A stretch of DNA of 64,000 bases from Cryptomeria japonica (taxonomy: Eukaryota > Streptophyta > Pinopsida > Cupressales > Cupressaceae). The DNA is taken from NCBI RefSeq assembly GCF_030272615.1, contig NC_081411.1, forward strand, positions 216,022,154 through 216,086,153. The letters are read 5' to 3'. The position numbers and the translations under genes were made by a program. The number at the start of each line of letters is the position of its first letter. Within the stretch, counting starts at the first letter, position 1. Positions 1-11,541 of this stretch are shown in pieces. A model generated the notes under the pieces. That model was not told the origin of the DNA. It made no database searches and saw only the letters and a program-made list of their open reading frames with translations.

Positions 1-1476
1 TCTTTGAAACATTTTCATAAATTGAGCTACACATATATCATTTTTCACTAGCTCACATCTCTTCAAATCTTTTCCATCTTTAACTCCATATGTGACTATC
101 TTGTGTTTTCCGAAAGAAACTAGTTTCTTACCAATTTCATGTGTGCTCTCCAAATGTACGCATCTTGGTAAATGTTGCAAACCACCACATATAGCACAAA
201 AACCTTCCAAACAAGGCATCTTATAATAAATGCAATCATCATGTCTATTACATAGCACACTTGAAATAAATTCTCTTACCAAATTAGGAGGTGCTTGTAT
301 ATTACATTCCTGCAAAACATCGTTAGTGTGCAAAGTAGAACAAATATTACAAAAAATATCATAATGCATGGAAAATTCAATATGCATCCTACAACAACAT
401 GTGGTGCGTACATGATTAATCTTAATATAAAAAGGTTTTGCCATTTCAAAAAATCTTTGAGAAATTCTTATTTCAGAATTTTTTTGAAGGAATCTTTCAT
501 AAAATTTAGTTTGAGTCATATCCAAATAGTGTTTGGCATGTGGCTCACGATTTGTAGACCCAATTTGCCTTCTAACAACATCTCTTTGGTCGGGTGAAAC
601 TCTTGTGTTGTCATGCCAAAAAATTTCAATTAATGTTCTTAGTGTATCAACAACAACCTTGTCTTTGTGTGGTAGTCTACCCGAGAATGCCAAAAGAGAA
701 TTATTGTTAGGCTCCTCTATTTTTTCCCACCTCTTTAATGCTTTACTTAATGTTGTTCTACTAACGTTTAATGACTTACTTGTTTTGCTTATCAAACGAT
801 CTTTTTTTATTTTCTTGCTCATTATGGTTGATGTAATGACACGTTGAGTAGCATTAGAATCTTTAGTACGTGATTTTGAACCAATAGCTTGATATGCATC
901 AAATAGATTTCTCACAATAGTTCTTTCACTATTACTTTCAAATGATCTTAGGCCTAGAATTTTCATTGTCTCTCTAAAATTCAAAATTTTAATCATTTGA
1001 AGAATTAATTGACATCTTCTTGTTTGATTTAAGTTTTCAAAATAGTTTTGCCATATTCTTTTAACCATTCTCCTACAAGTTCGTTCATTCGTTTTATTGG
1101 GCATTGGCTTCAATATATTCTCATCAATGTCAATTAGATACTTTGGTTTCCTACGAATGATTCTAGGAGGTGTTAACATCGGTGCATTATGTACATTCAA
1201 TTCATCAAGTAGAGAAGGTGTAATATGTTTATCATTTAATTGATTATTCAATGTGGTATCTTCTTCAATTGCATTAGGTTTATACGGTAAATCAAATGTC
1301 TCTTCTTCAATTACATTAGGTGAATTATATTCATTTGGTAAATCTAATTGAGATGTTGAGGATGACATACCTTCTTCTCCCATTGTTCTTATGTCACACA
1401 ATTTCTTCATACGCTGCCTTTGTCTTTCCTTTTGAGCCTCTCTTTGTTCCATCATTCCTCGCTTGTTCTTTCCCAT
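1..1476 (-). CDS. Putative DNA-transposon transposase, N-terminal 492 codons (copy A), continues past the window edge
   Basis: Reading the minus strand from the ATG at 1476 gives 492 codons with no stop down to base 1, so the frame is open at the edge. The start is supported by copy B, where an equivalent ATG at 33500 begins the same MGKNKRGM peptide. In order: a basic start (residues 1-26), an Asn/acidic linker (30-115), a helical part with a helix-turn-helix-like segment near 235-262 (LISKTSKSLNVSRTTLSKAL), then from about 345 a Cys/His-rich stretch with CNIC and CAICGG pairs. Copy B carries the catalytic part that would follow. The HTH plus DDE-like layout suggests a cut-and-paste transposase. 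I cannot place it in a named superfamily. Alternative: a domesticated transposase-derived gene, since this frame is intact. The open frame is seen directly; the function is inferred. Confidence 0.6.
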   Translation of the reverse strand, partial: MGKNKRGMMEQREAQKERQRQRMKKLCDIRTMGEEGMSSSTSQLDLPNEYNSPNVIEEETFDLPYKPNAIEEDTTLNNQLNDKHITPSLLDELNVHNAPMLTPPRIIRRKPKYLIDIDENILKPMPNKTNERTCRRMVKRIWQNYFENLNQTRRCQLILQMIKILNFRETMKILGLRSFESNSERTIVRNLFDAYQAIGSKSRTKDSNATQRVITSTIMSKKIKKDRLISKTSKSLNVSRTTLSKALKRWEKIEEPNNNSLLAFSGRLPHKDKVVVDTLRTLIEIFWHDNTRVSPDQRDVVRRQIGSTNREPHAKHYLDMTQTKFYERFLQKNSEIRISQRFFEMAKPFYIKINHVRTTCCCRMHIEFSMHYDIFCNICSTLHTNDVLQECNIQAPPNLVREFISSVLCNRHDDCIYYKMPCLEGFCAICGGLQHLPRCVHLESTHEIGKKLVSFGKHKIVTYGVKDGKDLKRCELVKNDICVAQFMKMFQR

Positions 1477-2084
1477 GGTTGATATCGGTTGTCCTAAATA
1501 GAATCATATTACATATATATGTAAACAAAAGTTCATATACAAACAAATAACCATAAATATGCATCTTATCACTATTTTTTGGAATCAAACTATTACACAA
1601 TCACAATACTATTGACAAAAACTAATAAGAACAACAATTCAATCATTTGAAATCATGCAAAAACAAAAAATTCACTTACTTCTATGTATAAAACAATGAT
1701 AGAAGTGCAGACACAGTTCCAGTGGGGCCTTCAACGACCTCAAAAACTTCTTTTGAGGTCGTTGAGGCTCTTGGGCAACTAAAACTATGCCTATGTATTG
1801 TGTACGCGCTACATTAATAACCGCATACGCGTTGTTAGTCCATAAAATGTTGGCAAGCCCAACGGTATTCTTTTTTCCCATTTTGGACTAATAAGTAGCA
1901 CGTACGCGCTCCTAAGCCTAAAAAATGTTATCGCAGGGTAGTGAATAATGGGCTCAGTACCCCGTATGCGCTTTCAAGTAATAAGTACCGTGTATGCACT
2001 CCTTTGCCTTAAAAAAGTTATAGAAGGGCAGTGAACTAATAGTTTCAGTACCCCGTATGTGCTATTGGTAGTAGAAAAGATGTG

Positions 2085-2098
2085 AATGAAAAGGGAGG

Positions 2099-2148
<50 letters not shown>

Positions 2149-2282
2149 AGGGGGGGAGGGAGAGAGGAGGGGGTGGAAGGGAAGGAGGGAGGGAGAGAGG
2201 GAGAGAAGAGGGTGGGGGAGAAGAAGGGGTATGGAGGAAGGGGGAGGGAGAGTAGGGGGAGGGAGGGAGGGGGAGAGGGAGG

Positions 2283-2334
<52 letters not shown>

Positions 2335-3056
2335 AGGGAGAGGAAGAGAGAGAGAGGGAAGGAGGGAGAGGGAGAGAGAAGGTAGAGAGATGGAGAGCGG
2401 TAGAGGGAGGGAGAGAGGGAGAGAAGAGGGGGGTGGGAGAGAATAAGGTGTATGGAGGAAGAGAGAGGGAGAGTAGGGTGGAGGGAGAGAGGAGGGAAGG
2501 AGGGAGGGAGAGAGGGAGAGAAGAAGGGGTATGGAGGAAGGGAGAGGGAGAGTAGGGGGAGGGAGGGAGAGGCAAGGGGGGGAGGGAGGGGGAAGGGGAG
2601 AGAAGAGGGTGGGAGAGAAGGGGTATGGAGGAAGGGAGAGGGAGAGTAGGGTGGAGGGAGAGAGGAGGGAAGGAGGGAGGGAGAGAGGGAGAGAAGAGGT
2701 GGGAGGGTGGGAGAGAAGAAGGGGTATAGAGGAAGGGAGAGGGAGAGTAGGGGGAGGGAGGGAGAGGAGAGGGGGGAGGGAGGGGGAGGGGGAGGAAGAG
2801 AGAGAGGGGGGGGAGGGAGAGGAAGAGAGAGAGGGAGAGAGAGGGAGAGAGAGAGGGGGGGGAGGGAAGGTAGAGAGAGGGAGAGAGGTAGAGGGAGGAG
2901 AGAGAGGGAGGAGAAGAGGGGGGGAGGGTGGGAGAGATGAAGGGGTATGGAGGAAGGGAGAGGGAGAGTAGGGTGGAGGGAGAGAGGAGGGAAGGAGGGA
3001 GAGGGGGGAGAGGGAGAGAGAGAGGGGAGGAGGGAGAGAGGGAGGGAGGGGGAGAG

Positions 3057-3116
<60 letters not shown>

Positions 3117-3121
3117 AGAGG

Positions 3122-3155
<34 letters not shown>

Positions 3156-3860
3156 GAGGAGAGAGAGAGAGAGAGGAGGGAAGGTAGAGAGAGGGAGAGA
3201 GGTAGAGGGAGGGAGAGAGGGAGAGAAGAGGGGGGAGGGTGGGAGACAAGAAGGGGTATGGAGGAAGGGAGAGGGAGAGTAGGGTGGAGGGAGAGAGGAG
3301 GGAAGGAGGGAGAGGGGGAGAGGGGGAGAGAGAGGGAAGGAGGGAGAGGGAGAGAGGGGGAGAGAGAGAGGGGGGGGAGGGAGTGGAGGAGAGCAAGAGG
3401 GAGGGAGAGAGAGGGAGAGAGAGAGAGGGTAGAGGGAAAGTAGAGAGATGGAGAGAGGGAGAGGGAGGGAGAGAGGGAGAGAAGAGGGGGGGAGGGTGGG
3501 AGAGAAGAAGGGGTATGGAGGAAGGGAGAGGGGAGATTAGGGTGGAGGGAGAGAGGAGGAAAGGAGGGAGAGGGAGAGAGGGAGAGAGAGAGGAAGGAGG
3601 GAGAGGGAGAGAGAGGGAGAGAGAGAGGGGGGGGAGGGAAGGTAGAGAGAGGGAGAGAGGGAGAGGGAGGGAGAGAGGGAGAGAAGAGGGTGGGAGAGAA
3701 GAAGGGGTATGGAGGAAGGGAGAGGGAGAGTAGGGTGGAGGGAGAGAGGAGGGAAGGAGGGAGAGGAGAGGGAGAGAGAGAGAGGGGGATGGAGGGAGAG
3801 GTAGAGAGAGGGAGAGAGAGAGGGGGATGGAGGGAGAGGTAGAGAGAGAGAGAGAGAGAC
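2085..3860 (+). repeat. 1.8-kb homopurine (GA-rich) array with higher-order units
   Basis: The plus strand is almost purely A and G. Pure (GA)n runs are separated by a recurring longer phrase, GGGGTATGGAGGAAGGGAGA, met near 2226, 2527, 2623, 2720, 2941, 3254, 3511 and 3706. Long Ser/Leu/Pro or Glu/Arg/Gly frames across it are composition artefacts, not genes. The same phrase recurs at 4960-5230, so the two arrays share an origin. Confidence 0.9.
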
Positions 3861-4240
3861 CATATGACCCCTAACGACACAATTTGGTGTCGTTAGGGGT
3901 CATATGGTGTCTTGGGACACCATAGGACCCCTTAAGACACCAAATCATGTCGTTAGGGGTCATATTATGTCTTACGACCCATAACTATGACCCCTAATGA
4001 TAGTTATGTGATATGGTGTCCCATGAATCATTATGACCTCTCAGGACACCATATGACCCCTAACGACACCATATTGGGTCGCTTTGGGTCATATTGTGTC
4101 CTAAGGGGTCATATTGTGGTCTATGACCCCTTAGGACACCATATGACCCCTAACGACATGATTTGGTGTCTTAAGGGGTCCTATGGTGTCGTTAGGGGTC
4201 ATATGGTGTTTGTAGGGGTCATATGGTGTCTAAGGGGTCA
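3861..4240. repeat. Array of short inverted modules (CATATGACCCCTAACGACAC and its complement)
   Basis: A roughly 20-bp module appears many times in alternating orientation. The first pair is a hairpin with perfect 20-bp arms at 3861-3880 and 3887-3906 and a 6-base loop. Later modules vary by a few bases and are joined by GACACCATA-type links. It lies between the two GA arrays of copy A; copy B has no equivalent of this sequence but has other palindromic modules in similar places. Confidence 0.85.
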
Positions 4241-4956
4241 TATGATGGGATAATAAAATGATATATTAAATTTAAAGTTATGAATATAACATCATACGAC
4301 GAGACTCCAAGCGAACAAACAACGAGGCTTTGCTAAAAAGCAAGTGTAAGAGCTTGACCTAACCCTAAGAGTACTGCCTAAGTTCTAAAACATATGATGC
4401 TATTAAATTTGCAAGGTTATAAGACTGATCTCGATTGTGACTATAGGAATTATACACTTGATTTCATTCATGGGTATGTACCGTTCCAAGTTGTTTGACA
4501 AGTGATGATCATCATATACTACCACTGCCATGCATACAATAAACTTTAATTTCTTTAGGTGACAGACATTGTGTAACAACATGGGAACTCTTGCATACCC
4601 ACCACTATCATCTCCAGGACATCATCTATGTTACTCTCCCTCTTTCTCTTCCTACTTGTTGTTTCCTTCTGAAAAACATATTGCAGGTACTCTGACTCAT
4701 GATGTTGCTTTGTTGACACTATTTTCCACATCTGCTCTGCTCATTAAAAACACATTCGAGAAGAATATTGCTACAGGTTTCCTTGTTTGTCACGGTAATA
4801 CACCCATGGTTCAATTTCAAACCCTATTCCTCCTATTCAATATACACACACAAATCCATCAGTCAATTTTCTTAGGAGAGAATACATGATAAAAATCAAA
4901 GAGGAAGTTGCAGACAAGAAATAAATTCACTTACTTCTATAACAGACACAGTTGCA

Positions 4957-5168
4957 GTGGGGTATGGAGGGAGGGAGGGAGAGAAGAAGAGAAAGAGGGA
5001 TGGGGTATGGAGGAAGGGAGAAGGGGAGAGAGAGAGAGAGAGAGGGATGGGGTATGGAGGAAGGGATAAGGGGAGAGAGGGAGGGATGGGGTATGGAGGA
5101 AGGGAGAAGGGGAGAGAGGGAGGGATGGGGTATGGAGGAAGGGAGAAGGGGAGAGAGAGAGGGAGAGA

Positions 5169-5216
<48 letters not shown>

Positions 5217-5272
5217 TGGGGTATGCAGGAAGGAAGAAGGAGAGAGAGAGAGAGAGAGAGAGGCACCTTGTA
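4957..5272 (+). repeat. Second GA-rich array with units of about 38-40 bp
   Basis: Units beginning GGGATGGGGTATGGAGGAAG recur near 4999, 5046, 5084 and 5122 and are followed by pure (GA)n. Just before it, 4925-4965 (CACTTACTTCTATaACAGACACAG...CAGTGGGG) matches 1674-1727, so part of the element's upstream leader has been duplicated along with the array. Confidence 0.85.
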
Positions 5273-5299
5273 TGTGTTTAAGAGGGAGAGACAATACAC

Positions 5300-5500
5300 T
5301 TACATGTGTATATATATACTTAATATATTATATATATATATATATAAATATTATATATTATATGTATATACACATATTATATACAATATCATATTATACA
5401 CATATTATATATTACATATATTATATGTATATACATATATTATATATTATATATGTATATACACATATTATATATATAATATCATGTTATACAATAGCGC
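5300..5500. repeat. TA-rich simple repeat
   Basis: Imperfect (TA)n with TATATG and CACATATTA variants directly follows the second GA array. No coding potential. Confidence 0.85.
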
Positions 5501-6165
5501 GTATGCATGTTTATAGTAAAAAGAGCGCGTACTCGTTGCTTACACCATAAGTACCCCGTACATGCTTTTTAAACCATAAGTACCTCGTATGCGCTTTTGA
5601 CTGTTTAGGCTTGGAAATAGGCCTGGATGACAAAGCTATGGTTTGGAAGTTTGATTTCCCTCCATTTCTCTCATTTTTGACATGTTTTATTTTACATAGG
5701 TGCACCATTTTTTGAATAAATTTTGATATACTTATCCAAATTTAAAAAACTTTATATATTATTGTAGTGCACTTGATTATTTACAATTTAAAAAAAAAAT
5801 TGTATTTTCAATTTGTTTAGTGCAACTTATGCTTCACGCGATGAACAGGTACCTAATTTTCAGGATGTGCTCGATTGGAAAAATCATAAAAAAAAATAAT
5901 ACTTAACAAAAAATTACAAAAAATACACATATTATAGTGCTCACTCTTAACTATCTTTCTGCCAAAGGATTTGTCAAAATACTAAATCTAACTATGACTT
6001 TTTTGATGCGCACGTCAGACACTATGTTATGTTTTTCAAAAAAAATCAAGGTCATTTTTTTGTGCACGAAGGATTTGACCCCCTTAATCTTATCCAATTT
6101 TGAAAAAGTGTCCACTTATACCCCCCTTTTTGACCACCATCTTTGTGCACTTACCCTCTTCTTCC

Positions 6166-6298
6166 ATTAAATGTCTATCTCTTCATCTATCTCCCCATAT
6201 TTTTCTCCCTCTCCCTTCATATCTATTTGTCTATCTCTAGTTCTCTCTATATATCTATATATGAATCTTGTATCTCTCTCCATCTCTCCCTCTCTCTA

Positions 6299-6373
<75 letters not shown>

Positions 6374-6408
6374 CCCTCCTTTTAAAACTCTATATTCATA
6401 TCTATTTT

Positions 6409-6442
<34 letters not shown>

Positions 6443-6640
6443 TATTTTTTGAGCTTCCACATATATCTAATCCTATCTCTTCTCTATCTTTTTCCCTCCA
6501 TATCTCTCTCATTTTCTCCATCATCTTCATCTCATCTCGATCTCTATCTATATCTCTATATTTATCTCTTTACCTCTCTTTCTCTCTTCCTTCCCCCCCT
6601 CTACCTCTCTCTCCCTCTCACTTGATTGCAAACATAACAT
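6166..6640 (+). repeat. Pyrimidine-rich (CT)n/(TA)n repeat
   Basis: Long TCTCTC runs with a short TATATA run around 6350-6373 form a CT-rich tract immediately outside the inferred end of copy A. Ser/Leu frames here are artefacts. Confidence 0.85.
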
Positions 6641-7280
6641 GAGTCTGTTGGTTATGGAACTTGATTATCTTCATAAATGAAAAGTTTTGTTTCAGTTATA
6701 ATTGGAACCTTGTAAGAGGATGTAAAGTGGATTTGAAACCATCACTTCTCCATTGAGACCTTTGTTGCACATGAAACATTATTTTCTAAATTTGGTCTAC
6801 AAATTGATCTCATGTACTACACAAATTTATGCAAAAAATTGACCAAATTTTGCCCTAATTGACCTTTCACACCTCTTCGGCATACCCATTGCACACTAAA
6901 GTGCGATTGTTAGTTATACCTATCTTTCTAATTCTAATCCTTAAGACAAAACATACACTCCTAAAGTAGATTTATATCATGAGATAACGAAACATGTTAT
7001 ACAACTATAAGTACATGCATGTCAAGAGTCATCCACTAAGATTTACCATGGGAAAGTGTTTGGATAGATAAAAATGAGTATTTGAATATGATAGCGCATG
7101 AGTCAAATTTGATAAGGAATGGTCTTCTAGGAAGGCATTAAACTTGAAGGCGGACTAGTCTATTTTGATTGAGCTAACTTTCTAGTCAAAATTACCTCAA
7201 TTGTTTCCACATACATGATATATATAAATATATTTATTGCATTTTTAGAAAGTAGTTGTTGAAATTCAAGTCTGGCTTAC

Positions 7281-8634
7281 TTGTTGCAATGGGAAGCGTT
7301 GAAAGCCTCTCCTTCTTGACAAATGTCTTTCCATGAACTTGGAATGGGAGGCATCCCATGGTCCTTGAAGCTTTCAGACTCTGGCCAGACACCTGCAATA
7401 CAGTTCTATTTGCTTAGATTAAAAATGTATGCATAAATGAAAAAGTATGCTCCATATATTTAGATATAACTATATTTAAAATGTAATATCTACCTGTGTC
7501 TAGAAACCCAACTATTGTATCTTGCCCATGCTTTGGTTGTTTCCACAGGGCGTTTGGAGAGGTGGACTCATCTTCCTGTGTTCCATCGGCTATCCCTAAA
7601 AAACTCCATGACCTCGTGGTGTGCATCCTTTCTCCTTTGCTTGGAAACACAAATATCACCCCTTCCATCTCTACACTCAATAATTACTACTCTAAATTAG
7701 TGTGAAAGGCATCATTGTGAACAGATACAATTTTTTATATACTTAAAGAGTGTTTAGATAGAGATTCAGCATGGTATCCTAAGAATTTTCAATGCAAAAA
7801 TTAATCTTGAGCATAAAAAATAGAATCTAGAATAATTTATACAAGGGTGAATAATCATATGCATTGTAAAGTTATTTTTTGTTCAGTTCTTTTGATGCAG
7901 CTCCTAAGGTTGCTAAGAAATAGTGTCTAAGAAAAATCAGCCAAATTTTAGAAAACTATAGTAGCTAAACCGCTCAAGTAGATTACTGATTGTAGTTGCT
8001 GCATACTTCCATTATTCATATTGACTTTTAAGGAAGCATTGTAAAAGATCAGGCCACGAGGGTATAATTTTTTGAACTTTTGGAAAGTATTCAAAATACT
8101 ACCTATGATTACAGATAGATGCATAATTATTCACATACTCAAAAACACACAAAACAAAACCCATAATCTTTCATTTACTTTCAACTTCTTGCCCTTCATA
8201 TTCTTAGATTGGTAGATTTAGATGAAATGCCAAAAAGAACATTAATTAGCATAGTTCCATGTTTTGAAATCTGCTCACATAGCAGCGCTGCTGTAATAGC
8301 ACACGAAGTATAGCTTTTTATTGTCCTTTTTGCAGATCTACCTGATATGGCAGAGGCTTCTGCAGGAGAAAGATGGGCTACAAAGCCATTGAAAGAATGC
8401 TTGTAACTGTATAGCAATGACTCCCTTGCTTCTTCAATACTGCCAAATCAAAAACAAAAGAGAATTATCATCCCCTAATATCATGCATTAATAACTTTGC
8501 TGCATTTATCAAAATCCATGTCATAGAATCGCAATAACCAACCTTCCTTTGATAGAAGCAAGCATAGAATGATGCATTTCAGACACTTCCTCTAGCTGCA
8601 ATCCCACATGGTCACCTGAATACACAATGTACAC
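7281..8634 (-). CDS. Subtilisin-like serine protease (subtilase), 5' exons only
   Basis: Four minus-strand exons are readable: 8634-8543 (VYIVYSGDHVG, ending MLASIKG), 8439-8342 (LLYSYKHSFNGFVAHLSP), 7670-7494 (VIFVFPSKGERMHTTRSWSF, ending TIVGFLDTG) and 7392-7281 (VWPESESFKDHGMPP...SHCNK). Each junction has GT-AG borders and the phases join cleanly (GGA-AG/T, TCA-G/AG, ACA-G/GT). The first two are the inhibitor-I9 propeptide; the third begins the peptidase S8 domain with the catalytic Asp of DTG. Plant subtilases of this type are secreted proteases. The signal peptide exon was not found, although a hydrophobic stretch occurs at about 8940-8985. The last visible exon ends at a good donor (AA/GTAAGC), but the His- and Ser-bearing exons are absent down to base 1. 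Either the gene is truncated or its next intron holds copy A and the rest lies outside the window. Confidence 0.85.
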
Positions 8635-8639
8635 CTAAT

Positions 8640-10024
8640 AACACAACATGCACAACCAACCCCATTAAACCATTTATCAAAAATCATAAGTGCCTGTCAA
8701 TAATCAATGTATATATACCATCATGCATGTATGAATGCCCACCTCCTTGGCTGATACACAATCAAAGAAGCAGCAAGCTAGGAGTTCCAATGCTAACACC
8801 ATCAATACCATTAATAGATTCATCCAGCTTAAAACCATCTTTCAGCAAAAAGTGACCTTTAAGAGTATAATCAAATACTATAAGGACGACTGTCTGCAAC
8901 ATAAAGAGATTGCAAACCAGAATTCTTATCCTTCTTCTAAACGTGCATTCGACATTGAAAAGGTGAACAAGCAAAAAGATGGGCATTGCAGTTGTGACAA
9001 ACACTAGAAAATATATTGAAATAGTAGCCTACAAACATATTCAAATAAGTATGTCAAACACCACATTACATACAATGAAATAGCGTCAAACACTACACTA
9101 CATCCAATTGTGTCAAACACTAAACGACATACATTGAAATAGTTATCCACAAGCAGATAGAATAGACTTTGATACTCTTCAAAAGTCCAAATCAAATAAT
9201 TTTAAGTAAAAAAGTTTCCCAACTTGTACTTCTGCTACAGTTGCTTGAGAATTCTCCTGCTCAAAAGTTCATATATCCCAAATCCTCGAGTTGCTTATAT
9301 TTGTTAATCTCCATTCTTCTAGTGATTGCTTTCTTTTATGAGGTTTCTTGAACATTAAAATTATTATTCTTGCAAGAGAAAATATAATTATTATTGTAAC
9401 TTTATCAAATATTTTAATAACAGATTTGTCTTCAAGCTAAATATTTCTTCTTCATCATTATTGTAAATCTATTCATTCCTAGTCACGAATTGCTTGCACT
9501 TAGAAAAATATGGCATCTTCATCATTATTGTAAATCTATTCATTCCTAGTCATGAATTGCTTGCACTTTAAAAAATATGGCAAAGAATTATATGTATTAT
9601 TGAATTTTTGTTTGTGGAGAGAGGGAAGAAGGCCATTAATCATAAAACTATTATTATTGGAGGATGCAAAATAATGCGTTGAATAAAGTTTTTTTTAATG
9701 ATGAAATATTTTTGTGTTTGAAGAGAGGGAAGAAGCTCAAATGTATTGATCATGGAATTCTCATCATTTATTTTATCATTGTATCAATTTAGGTGTATTG
9801 AGTAATAGAGGATACAAAATAATGTATTGAATAAATCTTCTTGTTGATGAAAGACAATTTAGGGTATAAGAGCAATCTTGCATCACCCAAAAATATTGTT
9901 TATCAAGGATAGGAAAAAGACCCAAGATTGATGTTCCTACATTTAGTGGGAATTTAATCTAGAAGAATTGGTAGATTGGTTGAATGATATGGAAGAGTAT
10001 TTTGATTTTGAGGAAATAGGAGAT
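8640..10024. other. Spacer with no recognised gene
   Basis: AT-rich sequence. It may contain the unseen first subtilase exon. Short degenerate direct repeats (TCAAACACTAcacTACAT type) lie at 9055-9140. I see no other gene. Confidence 0.6.
9449..9582. repeat. 67-bp tandem duplication
   Basis: The sequence starting TCTTCATCATTATTGTAAAT occurs at 9449 and again at 9516 with only a few differences (for example TCACGAATT versus TCATGAATT). A simple local duplication. Confidence 0.9.
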
Positions 10025-11541
10025 TGATGAGGAGTAAGCAACAGACCGGAAGGAGGGTAACCTTGAACCAGCCAACCGCTAAGGCATACAAACTCAACTG
10101 GTAATCCCTGATTCTAAATATCCTTACACAACACCAAGTCAAGAAATGGCTCAATGACACCAAACAACACCTTGGAAAACTCCAAGGCTCCACTATGTCC
10201 ACTTATAGACACTAACACTTCTCAAGTTCTTGTGTGACTACACACGCCCTTGCATACAATGAGTGGGCTACTACTACGCTTAAGGGTTTGAATGGCCCAC
10301 TTGACCATTTCAATACAACAATCCTTGGAGGGGTGTTCTCACAACACCTAAATACAAATGAAATAGGATTTCATGGTTTAGGTCCATCGGAGCATCAATT
10401 TTGACTCATTCACCCACAAACCTGAACTGGTTGCTATTAGGCCTCCATTTGAAGGAATCGGGTGATAACTTTTGACACCCTGAGGATCTAGGAAAACAAA
10501 TTATATTTCCAGATACACTTTTGGGAGATATCAACAATATTTCAACTTTTGGTACCAGATCAGCTTGCAGATATCCCAACTAGTGCTGCACTAATAGACC
10601 TAATAAGGCTTTTAGACCTATTTGACTGAACGCCTTTCACAAACTGGTTTGGTTCTCCTAATGGGTGACCATCACTGACCTTGAAATTTCATGTAAACCT
10701 CCAAAGTACTCTTCTGCCACATTTAAACCCTTTTTCAGTGCTCTACCACTCAATCCTCACACACTACACTCATCAAACCAGTTTGTCACATAGAGATGCG
10801 GGTTAGTTCTCCATCCTCTTCACCCTGTTGTATCCTCTTAATGGATTTTGGCACTGACATATAATACAGTGGCCTATCATCTCCTATAATGGCTTATTGT
10901 TTAGTTAAGGATTGATAAGCCAAAACCCATTATTGCAATCAAACCCTAGGGGTTTAAGGGTTTTAGGCTACCCGGCAAAGATCTGCTTGTAGAATGGGGC
11001 AACAATCACTTAAAGACCTTACACTGAAAGAAAAACAAAGGTAAAACAATCTAGTTACAAGATCTATGCCATGAGCATTCTTACCAAACCACCTTCAGTA
11101 TGCAATCAACCAAAATTAGATGATTTTTTGAGTTTCCAACAGTTCTTGATGCTTCCAATTCCTTTCCAAATCAACCAACACAACCAACATACATTCTTTG
11201 GTGTTTGGGGCCTTTAAAGGTTTTCCCCAAATGACCATAACCTCCTCCAACTATTTTTCAAACCGAACTGACCGTTGGAGAATCACATATTACAAAAGTG
11301 CAAAATTGTCATGACAACAAATTGACAACATGACAACTTTTGCATAATTCAACCAACTTAGACTCTAGACTATCATAGTCCCCCAAAATGATTACATTTG
11401 ATTCCAAAACATAAAAAATGACTCAAATAGACTTGTTGTCACTTGATCCCTCAATTTAGACTATTGTGACCCTTATTGACTCAATTTGCTCTACCAAACC
11501 CTAGATGATAATTTGACCCAAACATTGACAAACTTGTCACA
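10025..11541 (-). repeat. Gypsy 3' LTR
   Basis: The first ~210 bases (TGATGAGG...CTCAAGTTC) match 23471-23680, which fixes the left edge at 10025. The right edge at 11541 is tentative: a CA followed by CTCCTAG would give a TG start preceded by a short purine tract on the minus strand. Confidence 0.65.

Larger units (their letters stand above)
1..6165 (-). mobile_element. Transposase-like element, copy A (one end outside the window)
   Basis: The element is defined by comparison with copy B at 30420-35931. Both have the same gene in the same orientation. In both, the start codon is followed upstream by GA arrays and short palindromic modules, and then by a second homologous noncoding block (about 5690-6165 here, 35330-35931 there). 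Homology stops in both just after a shared CACTTACCC, which is taken as one element end. The 4.7 kb between start codon and that end has been inflated by repeats. The other end lies off the window and no target-site duplication could be tested. Confidence 0.5.

Noticed and set aside
285-330. A branch-point-like CACTAAC followed by TTTTGCAG on the minus strand, looking like an intron acceptor in copy A
   Set aside because: The reading frame runs straight through it for 492 codons, so no intron is needed. The apparent stop at the same place in copy B is a +1 insertion.
2045-3880. 611- and 444-codon Ser/Leu/Pro frames and Glu/Arg/Gly frames
   Set aside because: They exist only because a homopurine/homopyrimidine tract has few possible stops; there is no domain, no start context and the frames follow the repeat.
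8762-9004. 80-codon hydrophobic frame as the subtilase signal-peptide exon
   Set aside because: No convincing splice donor links it to the exon at 8634 and its sequence does not match the usual lead into VYIVY; kept only as a possibility.
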